DNA of 64,000 bases, from assembly GCA_965199095.1 (NCBI GenBank), contig CBDAQM010000003.1:620001-684000 (forward strand). Direction: 5' to 3'. Position 1 is the first letter of the stretch. Each line of letters begins with the position of its first letter. Both the position numbers and the translations under genes were made by a program. The notes under the pieces are model-generated. The model did not search any database, was not told the origin of the DNA, and saw only the letters and a list, made by a program, of their open reading frames with translations. The DNA is from LMUY01 sp965199095. GTDB taxonomy: Bacteria > Pseudomonadota > Alphaproteobacteria > Acetobacterales > Acetobacteraceae. Shown here piece after piece: positions 16,841 through 25,128 of this stretch.

Positions 16841-18378
16841 ATTTGGCAGGGATGAAAACCTACCAGCCCAGCGACGTCGTCGATGCCGTGGTCATCGGCA
16901 CCGGCGCTGGCGGCTCGCCGCTGCTGGCCCGGCTGGCCAAGGCCGGGCTCAGCGTGGTGGCGCTGGAAAGCGGCAAGAACTGGAACGCCGAGCAGTTTGC
17001 GGCGGACGAACTTGAAGCCGGGATTTACTGGATGGGCGAACGGCTGAGCGCCGGCGAGGCGCCCCAGGCGTTCGGCCCCAACACCAGCGGCACGGGCATC
17101 GGCGGCTCGACACTGCACTGGGGCGCCTTCGTCCCCCGCGCCGACCCGCGGGACCTGCGCCTATTTACGGAATGCGGGAAGGGCCAGGACTGGCCGCTGT
17201 GCTACGAGGATCTGGCGCCGTATTACGAGGAGGTGGAGGCGTTCATCGGCGTCTCCGGCCCGCCATCGTACCCGTGGGACCCGGCGCGCCGCTATAAGCT
17301 GCCGCCTGTGCCGCGCAATGCCTCCGCCCAGATGATGGCGCGCGGGTGCGAGGCGTTGGGCATCCGGCACTGCGATGCGCCCGCCGCGGTGCTGTCCCAT
17401 CCGATGCAGCAAGCCGGCGGTCCGTTCCGCCATGCCTGCCTCAACTGCGGCTACTGCCACCAGGGCTGCCGCGTCGGCGCCAAGACCAGCATGGACGTGA
17501 CATACCTGCCGCAGGCGGTCGCATCGGGGGCGGAAATCCGGCCGGGCTGCATGGTGCATGATCTCGAGCAGGACGCCGCCGGGCACATCTCCGCCGTCGT
17601 CTACCGGCATGACGGGGTCGACCAGCGGCAGCGCTGCCGTGCGGTGTTCCTCTGCGCCGGCGCGGTTGAGACGCCGCGGCTGCTGCTGCATTTGGGGCTT
17701 GCCAATTCCAGCGGACAGGTTGGCCGGAACTACATGGCGCACGTCGCCACCCAGGTCTGGGGCACGTTTGGGCCGGAGATGCGGTGCTACAAGGGTTATC
17801 CTTCGTCGCTGATCACGGAAGACATGGTGCGCGCGAAGCAGGCCGGATTTGAGGCCGGGTACCTGGTGCAGAGCCTGGGCGTCGTGCCGGTGACATGGGC
17901 CAACGGGGTTGCCCGGGCGCGCGGCCTGTGGGGCAAGGCCCTGGTCGACGCCATCCACGGCTACAATCACGTGGCCGGGTTGGGGATCAACGGTGAGTGC
18001 CTGCCCCAGCCTGGCAACGTCCTCAGCCTGTCGGATGAGGTGGACGAGTTCGGGGTGCCGAAAGCGCGCATTCAATTCAGCTACGGCCCGAACGAGCGGG
18101 CCATCGACGCCCATGCCATCAGCCTGATGACCGCGATTTGGCAGGCGGCGGGCGCGAGCGACATCTGGTCCATGCAGCGCTCCGCCCACACGATCGGCAC
18201 GTGCCGCATGGGCCACGACCGGGAACAGGCAGTGGTGGACGGGTTTGGCCGCAGCTACGACGTGCCGAACCTGTGGATTTGCGATAATTCCGTGTTCCCC
18301 AGTTCGCTGGCCGCCAACCCGGCCCTGACGATCATGGCGTTAAGCCTGCGGACGGCGGACGCCTTTCTTCCAACCTAG
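16837..18378 (+). CDS. GMC-family FAD oxidoreductase (gluconate/choline dehydrogenase-like)
   Basis: 513-residue flavoprotein starting MNLAGMKTYQPSD. It has the FAD fold VVIGTGAGGSPLLARLAKAG, a GSTLHWGAFVPR segment, and a cysteine-rich stretch CLNCGYCHQGCRVGAKTS near residue 210, as in the membrane-associated gluconate 2-dehydrogenase branch. The C-terminal GMC signature is HTIGTCRMG followed by NLWICDNSVFPSS and NPALTIMALS. No twin-arginine signal is present at its N-terminus. No cytochrome c subunit gene follows. It overlaps the preceding fusion gene, which supplies the subunit-3-like partner. The substrate is unknown; an alcohol or sugar is likely. Confidence 0.85.
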   Translation: MNLAGMKTYQPSDVVDAVVIGTGAGGSPLLARLAKAGLSVVALESGKNWNAEQFAADELEAGIYWMGERLSAGEAPQAFGPNTSGTGIGGSTLHWGAFVPRADPRDLRLFTECGKGQDWPLCYEDLAPYYEEVEAFIGVSGPPSYPWDPARRYKLPPVPRNASAQMMARGCEALGIRHCDAPAAVLSHPMQQAGGPFRHACLNCGYCHQGCRVGAKTSMDVTYLPQAVASGAEIRPGCMVHDLEQDAAGHISAVVYRHDGVDQRQRCRAVFLCAGAVETPRLLLHLGLANSSGQVGRNYMAHVATQVWGTFGPEMRCYKGYPSSLITEDMVRAKQAGFEAGYLVQSLGVVPVTWANGVARARGLWGKALVDAIHGYNHVAGLGINGECLPQPGNVLSLSDEVDEFGVPKARIQFSYGPNERAIDAHAISLMTAIWQAAGASDIWSMQRSAHTIGTCRMGHDREQAVVDGFGRSYDVPNLWICDNSVFPSSLAANPALTIMALSLRTADAFLPT

Positions 18379-18477
18379 CGAAAGCCTCCGTCGCACCGCG
18401 ATCCCGCATTTGCTGCGCCGACACGGGCTATGCTGCCAGTTGTCACCAACGCGCGGCTGCCGCAGAACATGCCGACC

Positions 18478-19830
18478 ATGCCAGTCCTGACGTTGCACAA
18501 CAGCCTGTCCCGCGGGCGCGAACCGCTCGTCCCGATCGATCCGTCGCACATCCGGATGTATGCCTGCGGGCCGACGGTGTACGACCGCGCCCATATCGGC
18601 AACGCGCGGCCGGAGGTGGTGAACGACGTCCTGGTGCGGCTGCTGCGCCATCTCTACCCGCGCGTCACCTACGTCCGCAACATCACCGACGTGGACGACA
18701 AGATCAACGCCCGCGCCGCCGCCAGCGGACGCACCATCGCCGAGGTGACGGAGCGCACCCTCGCCGATTTCCACACCGACCTGGCCGCGCTGGGCGTGGT
18801 CCCGCCGGACGTGGAACCCCGCGCCACCGCGCACATCGCCGAGATGATCACGCTGATCGAGCGGCTGATCGCCTCCGGCCATGCCTATGCCGCCGAACAC
18901 CACGCCCTGTTCGCGGTGGCCAGCTACCCCGAATACGGCCGCCTGTCCGGCCGCAGCCCGGACGAGTTGTTGGCCGGCGCCCGCATAGACGTTGCGCCGT
19001 TCAAGCGCGATCCCGGCGATTTCGTGCTGTGGAAACCGTCCACCCCCGACCAGCCGGGCTGGGACAGCCCCTGGGGGCGCGGCCGGCCCGGCTGGCATAT
19101 CGAGTGCAGCGCGATGGCGATGCGCTATCTGGGCGCGAGCTTCGACATCCATGCCGGCGGGGCGGATTTGCTGTTCCCGCATCATGAGAACGAGCGGGCG
19201 CAATCCTGCTGCGCGTTCCCCGGCAGCAGCTTCGCACGGATTTGGATCCATAACGGCATGGTGCGGGTCGACGGGCAGAAGATGTCGAAATCGCTCGGCA
19301 ACTTCACCACCATCCGCGACGTGCTGGACCGCGCACCGGGCGAGGTGGCGCGGCTGCTGCTGTTGCGCACGCAGTATCGCGCCCCGCTGGATTTCACCGC
19401 CCAGGCGCTGGACGAAAGCCGGCGGGAGCTGGACCGGTTCTACCGCGCGTTGGGCGACGGCCCGGTCGAAGCGGTGGCGCCCCCGGATGACATCGTGGAC
19501 GCGCTGTGCGACGACCTCAACACGCCGCTGGCGCTCGTCCACCTGCACAAACTCGCCGACGCGGCGCTGGCCGGCGGCAAGGCAGAGGCCGCCCAATTGC
19601 AGGCGGGGGCCGCCATGCTCGGCCTGCTCGGCAACAGCGCGGCGGCGTGGTTCCGGCAGGGGGTGGACGCCGCCGCGGTGGAGGCGGCGATTGCCGACCG
19701 GCTCGCCGCGCGCCAGGCGCGGGATTTCGCGAGGGCGGACGCCATCCGCGCCAACCTGGCAGCACGGGGCGTGGTGCTGGAGGACGGGCCCGGCGGCACC
19801 ACCTGGCGCACGACGCACCCGGCGCCGTGA
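18478..19830 (+). CDS. cysS: Cysteinyl-tRNA synthetase
   Basis: Class I aminoacyl-tRNA synthetase of about 450 residues that charges tRNA-Cys. The zinc-ligand and HIGH region CGPTVYDRAHIGNARPEV, the motif GWHIECSAMAMRYLG, GADLLFPHHENERAQS and the KMSKS loop GQKMSKSLGNF are all present. Length is normal. I start at the ATG giving MPVLTLHNSLSRG, which aligns with the usual family N-terminus. ATGs 9 and 48 bases upstream are in frame and cannot be excluded. The stop overlaps the GTG of the following methyltransferase gene. Confidence 0.95.
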   Translation: MPVLTLHNSLSRGREPLVPIDPSHIRMYACGPTVYDRAHIGNARPEVVNDVLVRLLRHLYPRVTYVRNITDVDDKINARAAASGRTIAEVTERTLADFHTDLAALGVVPPDVEPRATAHIAEMITLIERLIASGHAYAAEHHALFAVASYPEYGRLSGRSPDELLAGARIDVAPFKRDPGDFVLWKPSTPDQPGWDSPWGRGRPGWHIECSAMAMRYLGASFDIHAGGADLLFPHHENERAQSCCAFPGSSFARIWIHNGMVRVDGQKMSKSLGNFTTIRDVLDRAPGEVARLLLLRTQYRAPLDFTAQALDESRRELDRFYRALGDGPVEAVAPPDDIVDALCDDLNTPLALVHLHKLADAALAGGKAEAAQLQAGAAMLGLLGNSAAAWFRQGVDAAAVEAAIADRLAARQARDFARADAIRANLAARGVVLEDGPGGTTWRTTHPAP

Positions 19831-20654
19831 CCGGGCGGGACGGCGGGGCGCCGCTGGAACCGATCCAAGGCAGCCCGGCCGTCATCCTGGTCCGCCCGCA
19901 ACTGGCCGACAACATCGGCAGCGTGGCGCGGGCGATGGGCAATGGCGGCTTGTTCCACCTCCGCCTGGTGGCGCCGCGGGACGGCTGGCCGCAGGAACGG
20001 GCGTGGCGCATGGCGTCGGGCGCCGACCGCATCCTCGACAGCGCGACGGTTCACGACACGGTGGCGGACGCCGTGGCGGATTTGCAGCGGGTGTTCGCGA
20101 CCTGCCCGCGCCCGCGCCACATCGTCAAGCCGGTGATGACCGCCCGCGCCGCCGCGGACGCGGTGCACGAGGCGGCGGGGCGCGGGCTGCGCTGCGGCAT
20201 CCTGTTCGGCCCCGAACGCGCCGGCCTGGACAACGACGACATGGCGGAGGCCGACACGCTGGTGCGTTTCTCGCTGAACCCAGAGTTCATGTCGCTCAAC
20301 CTGGCCCAAGCGGTGATGGTGATGGCGTATGAATGGTGGACCGCCCGAGACGACACGCCGGGCCGGGTGCTGATGACCAACGAAACCATCGTCGCCAGCA
20401 AGGGCGCCCTGGATGGGGTGTTGGAGCACCTGATCGCCGAACTCGACGCCTGCGGCTTCCTGCGCAACCAGCCGAAACGCGCAGGCATGGTGCGCAACAT
20501 CCGCCACCTGTTCCAGCGCGGCGAGATCACGGAGCAGGAGGTCCGCACCCTGCACGGCATCGTCGCGGAGCTGTCGCGCGGGCGGATGCAGCGGGGACGC
20601 CAGGAGGAGCCTTCCCCGGGGGACGGACTGAGAGCGCAGGCGCCTAGGCCATGA
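19827..20654 (+). CDS. TrmH/TrmJ-type SPOUT RNA methyltransferase
   Basis: 275 residues from GTG. It carries the SpoU-class motifs PAVILVRPQLADNIGSVARA, LFGPERAGLDNDDMAEAD and SLNLAQAVMVMAYEWW, which form the trefoil-knot SAM site. In this arrangement it most resembles TrmJ, which methylates the 2'-O of tRNA position 32; the exact target cannot be read from sequence alone. The GTG overlaps the cysS stop (GTGA), so it is coupled to a tRNA-charging gene. The C-terminal 20 residues after RGRMQRGRQEE look poorly conserved. Confidence 0.85.
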   Translation: MTGRDGGAPLEPIQGSPAVILVRPQLADNIGSVARAMGNGGLFHLRLVAPRDGWPQERAWRMASGADRILDSATVHDTVADAVADLQRVFATCPRPRHIVKPVMTARAAADAVHEAAGRGLRCGILFGPERAGLDNDDMAEADTLVRFSLNPEFMSLNLAQAVMVMAYEWWTARDDTPGRVLMTNETIVASKGALDGVLEHLIAELDACGFLRNQPKRAGMVRNIRHLFQRGEITEQEVRTLHGIVAELSRGRMQRGRQEEPSPGDGLRAQAPRP

Positions 20655-20682
20655 TCGGTCGAGGTTGGTGGCAGTGCTTTCT

Positions 20683-20703
20683 CCCTCTCCCAGAGGCAGA
20701 GGG
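20683..20703. repeat. CCCTCTCCC hairpin repeat, copy 4
   Basis: Imperfect inverted repeat CCCTCTCCCAGAGGCAGAGGG in the convergent gap between the RNA methyltransferase gene and the MBOAT partner gene. It belongs to the family described at 2779-2799 and is placed where a bidirectional terminator would be expected. Confidence 0.7.
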
Positions 20704-20744
20704 CTTTGTCAGTCAACCTGAAACGATCGTGCTTTTGGCTCCGG

Positions 20745-21704
20745 TCAGGATCGCTCCGGCGTCAAAATGCGGTCGTCCGGCGTCGGCTGCCCGGCGGATG
20801 CGGCGGCAAGGTCCGCCATGATGCGGTCGGCGATCGGGACGCGGTAATGCACCGGGTCCCAGTAATTCGCCCGGTCGGAGGTGATCGGGCTCGGGATCAG
20901 GAAATCCGCCACCACCGTGTTCGGCACGGAGGCCGCGATAGCAGCCACGCGGGCCTTGCAGGCCGCCCAGGTGGCGGCGAAGTCGCTGCCGGCGGCGCCC
21001 TGCTGCGACACGTGACCCGGCGTGAAGAACAGGATCTTGCGGGTGCTGCCGGGCAGCGCCCGCAACGCCCCGGCCAGCAGCGGCAAGGCCGGCAGCACCC
21101 GGTCCGCCGATCCGGCCGGCAGGTTCGGCGGCACGCCCCAGCGGGCGAAGGCCGCAGCGACGCGCGCCGGGTCGTAGGCGGATTCGGGCGGCACGAAGCT
21201 CGTGTAGCCATCCAGGCCATAGCGGCTCCGCTTGAAGCCCAGCATCACCCAAAGCTGGCTGGCGGCTTCCTGCACCGCGTAGAGGTTGAACACCTGGCCA
21301 TAGCCGCTCCAGCGCGAGCGGCGATACATCCAGTCGGGGAACGGGCGGCCGGTGGTCCGCTCCGGCGCCTCGGCGCACCAGACATTGTCCAGCCCGATGA
21401 TGACGCTGCGCGCCGCCGGGTGGGTCTGCGTGAACAGTGCCAGCATGCGGCTCTGCTCCCAGGCGGTGGCGGCGTTCATCGCGAGGTTGACGAACCGGCC
21501 GCCGAGCAGCCCGTCCAGCACCGCCGGCCGCAGCAGGCGCGAGGAGGAGGAGCCGATGATGGCCGAGTCGAACGCCGGCGCGCTGGCCAGCGCCGGCATT
21601 GAGAAGCGGGCGTTGGTGGACACCGGCACCCGCGGCAGCGGCAGGGACAGCGGCAGCATGCCCCAGGGATCGATGACGATGATGAACAGGTAGACGAATG
21701 CCAA
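20745..21704 (-). CDS. Membrane-anchored protein of unknown function, partner of the MBOAT acyltransferase
   Basis: About 319 residues from a TTG start. The N-terminus is one membrane helix (AFVYLFIIVIDPWGMLPLSLP) and the rest is predicted extracytoplasmic. The position directly after an AlgI-like MBOAT gene and features such as AIIGSSSSRLLRPAVLDG and a late NYWDPVHYRVPIADRIM suggest an SGNH/AlgJ-AlgX-like acetyl-handling partner. That is inference from context plus a weak match to the Gly-x-Ser and late Asp-x-x-His pattern. The coding frame stays open upstream into the MBOAT gene and would lengthen the helix (WRRCLGWFAGSALGLL), but no ATG, GTG or TTG lies there. The true start is therefore uncertain. 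Confidence 0.6.
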   Translation of the reverse strand: MAFVYLFIIVIDPWGMLPLSLPLPRVPVSTNARFSMPALASAPAFDSAIIGSSSSRLLRPAVLDGLLGGRFVNLAMNAATAWEQSRMLALFTQTHPAARSVIIGLDNVWCAEAPERTTGRPFPDWMYRRSRWSGYGQVFNLYAVQEAASQLWVMLGFKRSRYGLDGYTSFVPPESAYDPARVAAAFARWGVPPNLPAGSADRVLPALPLLAGALRALPGSTRKILFFTPGHVSQQGAAGSDFAATWAACKARVAAIAASVPNTVVADFLIPSPITSDRANYWDPVHYRVPIADRIMADLAAASAGQPTPDDRILTPERS

Positions 21705-21753
21705 CAGGCCGAGCGCCGAGCCCGCGAACCAGCCGAGGCAGCGCCGCCATGGA

Positions 21754-23130
21754 TCAGAATTGGAAATAGATGAACTCGTTCGGCACGCGCCCGCCCACCA
21801 GCAGCAGCAGGAACACCAGCACGGCCCCGGCCGGCATCATCAGCCAGCGCACCGGGCGCAGCCAGGTCAGCGCCAGATACTGGCTGGTGGGCATCAGCAG
21901 CACGATGGCGACCGCCGCCGCGACGACCGCCGCGTTGTCCACGTGCAGGTGGCCGACGCCCCCCCGCCCGACCAGGCCGGCGGCCATGCGGGACGCGGTG
22001 GCGAAATCCGGCGCGCGGAACAGCACCCAGCCGGCCAGCACGAACAGGGTCGTCAGCAGCCAGCCCGCCAGGCGCGGCATGCGCAGCCCGGCGCGGTCCC
22101 ACGCGCCGTTGGCCGCCAGGGCCAGCCCGTGCAGCCCGCCCCACGCCACGAAGGTCCAGGCCGCGCCGTGCCACAATCCGCCCAGCAGCATGGTCGCCAC
22201 CACATTCACCGCCTGACGGCCCGGGCCAGCCCGGTTGCCGCCCAGCGGGATGTAGACGTAGTCCCGCAGGAAGCGGGACAATGTGATGTGCCAACGCCGC
22301 CAGAACTCCCGGATGGAGGCGGCGCGGTAGGGCGCCGCGAAGTTCAGCGGCAGCCGGAAGCCGAACATCAGCGCCAGCCCGATCGCCATGTCGGAATAGC
22401 CGGAGAAGTCGAAGTAGATTTGCAGCATGTAGGTGCCGGCGGCGGCCCAGGCTTCCGCCAGGCTGGGATGCGCGCCGGCGGCCACCCGGGCATAGATCGG
22501 GTCGCACACCAGCGCCACCGTATCGGCGACCGCCGCCTTCTTCGCCAGGCCGATCAAGAACAGGGCCGTGCCGCGCGCCAGGTTCTCCCACACCGCCGGG
22601 CGGCGCGGATCGAGCGCGAATTGCGGGATGATCTCGTTATGGCGCACCAGCGGCCCGGCGATCAGTTGCGGGAAGAAGGTGACGAAGGCCGCGAACTCCA
22701 GCAGGCCATACACGTGCCGGTCGCCGCGGCGCAGATCCACCAGGTAGCTGATCTTCTGGAAGGTGAAGAAGGAGATGCCGAGCGGCAGCACGATGCCCCA
22801 GGCCGGATGGGTCGTGCCCAGCAAGGCCGCCACCGTGCCGGCGGCGAAGTCGGCATATTTGCACACGGCCAGCACGGCCAGGTTCATCGCGACCCCGCCC
22901 ACCAGCCACGCATCCCACCGCCAGCGCCCGTAAGCCCGCACCACCAGCCAGTTCGCCAGCGTCAGCCCCACCAGCAGCGGCACGAACCGCACATCCCACC
23001 AGCCGTAGAACACCAGCGACGCCGCCACCATGACCGCCTGCCGGACCACCCGGCGCTCCGCGGCCAGGTAGTACAGCCCCAGAACGCACGGCAGGAAGCC
23101 GAGGATGAACAGCTGGGAGTTGAACAGCAT
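21754..23130 (-). CDS. MBOAT-family O-acyltransferase (AlgI/DltB-like)
   Basis: 458-residue polytopic membrane protein that transfers acyl (often acetyl) groups across the inner membrane onto an extracellular glycan or similar acceptor. Family hallmarks are FNSQLFILGFLPCVLGLYYL at the N-terminus, LPLGISFFTFQKISYLVDL, REFWRRWHITLSRFLRDYVY with IPLGGNR, and the catalytic histidine segment LGGLWHGAAWTFVAWGGLHG. It is followed at once by a membrane-anchored partner gene, the usual arrangement for exopolysaccharide O-acetylation. No polysaccharide synthesis genes are in the window, so the acceptor is unknown. Confidence 0.92.
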   Translation of the reverse strand: MLFNSQLFILGFLPCVLGLYYLAAERRVVRQAVMVAASLVFYGWWDVRFVPLLVGLTLANWLVVRAYGRWRWDAWLVGGVAMNLAVLAVCKYADFAAGTVAALLGTTHPAWGIVLPLGISFFTFQKISYLVDLRRGDRHVYGLLEFAAFVTFFPQLIAGPLVRHNEIIPQFALDPRRPAVWENLARGTALFLIGLAKKAAVADTVALVCDPIYARVAAGAHPSLAEAWAAAGTYMLQIYFDFSGYSDMAIGLALMFGFRLPLNFAAPYRAASIREFWRRWHITLSRFLRDYVYIPLGGNRAGPGRQAVNVVATMLLGGLWHGAAWTFVAWGGLHGLALAANGAWDRAGLRMPRLAGWLLTTLFVLAGWVLFRAPDFATASRMAAGLVGRGGVGHLHVDNAAVVAAAVAIVLLMPTSQYLALTWLRPVRWLMMPAGAVLVFLLLLVGGRVPNEFIYFQF

Positions 23131-23437
23131 CGCCCGCCTATGCCGCGCGGGTCACGGGCTGTCCAGGGTCCCAAACGCCTAGGCTCAGGCGAGCACGGCA
23201 GGATGCAAATTCCTTGGAACTCCTCGTGCCCGCATAGGAACTGTTCCTTTGGCGGTCAGGAATCGACTCCGGCAGTATGTTGCCCAGCCGTCGATTCGAA
23301 GAAAATACTCGCTGTCAATGAGCCGCACGACTAGCGGTATCGCTGTAAGGCAGAGTTTGTCGATGTAGGGTATCAAGACGTTGGAGGGCAAGAAGCTCTA
23401 CGCCCTGCGCAAACAAACCCCGGAGCCGGTGCCTCCT
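23131..23437. other. Intergenic region before the IS nest
   Basis: About 300 bp with no convincing gene. A 68-codon minus-strand frame (23185-23391) is open but resembles nothing I know and has no clear ribosome site. The stretch may hold the promoter for the MBOAT gene. Confidence 0.4.
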
Positions 23438-23553
23438 AATACAGCATTTCCATGAAACGACTCCTATGCCGCCGCCTGACACAGGCCCGTCGTAGGGTGG
23501 GCTTCAGCCCACCTCTTCGAGGTGCCGTAGGAGACCATGGTGGGCTAAAGCCC

Positions 23554-24907
23554 CATGTGCGTTAAGATAGGGTTGACTCGACGCGAATCGGCATGATTCT
23601 GGGTGCAGATGCAGCCAGCATCTCATGTTATCGACAGTTTCCCTGAGCTTCTAGCGCGCTTGCCCCCGGGATTGGATCTAGATGCGCTGGCGATATCGAG
23701 CCGAGCCATCGAGCGTCCGCGCAAGGTGTGCGATGGGGCGAGCCTGTTGCGGTTGGCTTTGGCGCGCGGTCCAGGCGGGCTATCGCTCAATCAAACGGCA
23801 GCGTGGGCGTCGATGAGCGGCTTGGCCCAGCTCAGCGATCCCGCGGTCAAATACCGCTTGGACAAGGCAGTCGATTTCCTGAAAGCCATCATGGAACAAC
23901 AGCTTGCTGCCCGGACGGGCAGCGCTGTCATCCGGTGGCCAGGACGCAGCCTGCGCATTGTCGATGGCACCAACATCTCGCAGCAGGCAAGCCTTGGCAC
24001 CGACTGGCGGGTGCATGCCGGGTTCGACCTCGCCACCGGCGGCTTTTTCCACCTGGAACTGACCGACAACCGCGGCGCCGAGTCGCTGGCGCGCGGCGCG
24101 CCCGTGGCTGGCGAAGTGCGCATCGCCGATCGCAACTATGCCAACGCTGGCGCCCTGCATCGTCTTTGCCAGCAAGCCGAGCGCGTTGACTTCATCGTGC
24201 GGGCACGATGGAAGTCGTTCGCGTTGCGCACTCCCGCTGGTGCGCCCTTCACCCTCATCGAGCACCTCAGCGCCCTCGACCCCGCCACACAGACGAGCGA
24301 GGTGCTGGTGCACGCGGCCGTCGACAAGACGACGCATGTGCCACTGCGCCTGATCATCCAGCGCCGACCACCTGAACAGATCGAGAAGACCCAGCACCAT
24401 CTTCGCAAAGCAGCCTTGCGTAAGCAGAAGAAACTCGACCCCCGGACGCTTGTGGCCGCACAATTCCTCATCCTTGCGACCTCATTGCCCGCCGAAACCT
24501 ACCCGGCGAGCGAAATACTTATCGTCTATAGACTACGATGGCAGATCGAACTCGCCTTCAAGCGATTGAAGTCGCTGCTGCACATCGACCAATTGCCCAC
24601 ACGCACCACCAGCGCTTCCCGAAGTTGGCTCTACGCTCACCTCATCCTGGCTCTCTTATGCGACGACATGAACCAGGATTTCCTGGAATCTTCCCCCTCA
24701 GGACCTTGCCGAGATCGACTGCACACCCTCGCCATGGCGCATCCATAAAACAGCAGCCTTGCTGCTGCTCATGGCAGTCCTTGGAACCCTACCACTCGAT
24801 CGCATGCTCAAGTCGAGCGCCCATCTCCATCGGCAACTCGCACACCAGCCACGAAAACGAAAACCAGACGTGATCTATCCCGTCAAACCACTATCTTAAC
24901 GCACATG
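23554..24907 (+). mobile_element. Insertion sequence IS-A, copy 1 (IS4-type), intact
   Basis: 1354 bp with perfect 17-bp terminal inverted repeats CATGTGCGTTAAGATAG (23554-23570) and CTATCTTAACGCACATG (24891-24907). It is flanked by a 12-bp direct repeat GGGCTAAAGCCC (23542-23553 and 24908-24919), the target duplication. Target length and transposase motifs fit the IS4 family. It encodes one full-length transposase. A second, nearly identical copy lies 220 bp downstream in the same orientation. Confidence 0.9.
23603..24748 (+). CDS. IS4-family DDE transposase of IS-A
   Basis: 381-residue transposase of cut-and-paste type. Visible features are a DDE-type first Asp in RIVDGTNISQQ, a second Asp in VRIADRNYANAG, and the IS4 signature YRLRWQIELAFKRLK, which fits Y-x2-R-x3-E-x6-K. 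It occupies most of the element between the terminal repeats and appears intact, so this copy may be active and could also supply transposase to the broken copy downstream. The exact IS name cannot be given without a database. Confidence 0.9.
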   Translation: MQMQPASHVIDSFPELLARLPPGLDLDALAISSRAIERPRKVCDGASLLRLALARGPGGLSLNQTAAWASMSGLAQLSDPAVKYRLDKAVDFLKAIMEQQLAARTGSAVIRWPGRSLRIVDGTNISQQASLGTDWRVHAGFDLATGGFFHLELTDNRGAESLARGAPVAGEVRIADRNYANAGALHRLCQQAERVDFIVRARWKSFALRTPAGAPFTLIEHLSALDPATQTSEVLVHAAVDKTTHVPLRLIIQRRPPEQIEKTQHHLRKAALRKQKKLDPRTLVAAQFLILATSLPAETYPASEILIVYRLRWQIELAFKRLKSLLHIDQLPTRTTSASRSWLYAHLILALLCDDMNQDFLESSPSGPCRDRLHTLAMAHP

Positions 24908-24966
24908 GGGCTAAAGCCCACCCTACGACGTCCTCTCGATAGGGTCGGTTCATGGAATCGATCTAA

Positions 24967-25050
24967 CAAGAAACAGCGGCGTGAAGGCACCCATACCGAG
25001 GCCGCAGCCGGCAAGGCTTCATCCGCGGCGGGTCGGCCGTTGCCGGTGGC
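24967..25050. other. Spacer between the two IS-bearing repeats
   Basis: About 85 bp of non-coding DNA separating the two palindromic elements. I see no gene in it. It is probably the only surviving original intergenic sequence between 23.4 and 27.8 kb. Confidence 0.4.
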
Positions 25051-25128
25051 AACTAGTACAGCGTTTTCATGAAACGACTCCTATCCCCGCCGCCTGACGC
25101 AGGCCCTTCGTAGGGCGGGCTTTAGCCC

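Larger units (their letters stand above)
23438..24966. repeat. Palindromic MITE-like element 1, split by IS-A copy 1
   Basis: The left part (from about 23438) begins TAATACAGCATTTCCATGAA and reads to CGTAGGGTGGGCTTCAGCCC. The right part after the IS reads ACCCTACGACG ... GGTTCATGGAATCG, an inverted version of the left. The same left arm recurs at 25051-25128. It contains a perfectly placed small palindrome GTGGGCTTCAGCCCAC (23497-23512). Ends are approximate because the terminal repeats here have diverged. Confidence 0.6.

Noticed and set aside
16837..18378. Reading the GMC oxidoreductase as a choline dehydrogenase
   Set aside because: The cysteine-rich CLNCGYCHQGC segment and the adjacent subunit-3 domain favour the gluconate-dehydrogenase branch; the substrate remains open.
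23185..23391. A 68-codon minus-strand open frame before the IS nest
   Set aside because: It lacks a ribosome site and recognisable family, and lies next to repeat elements.
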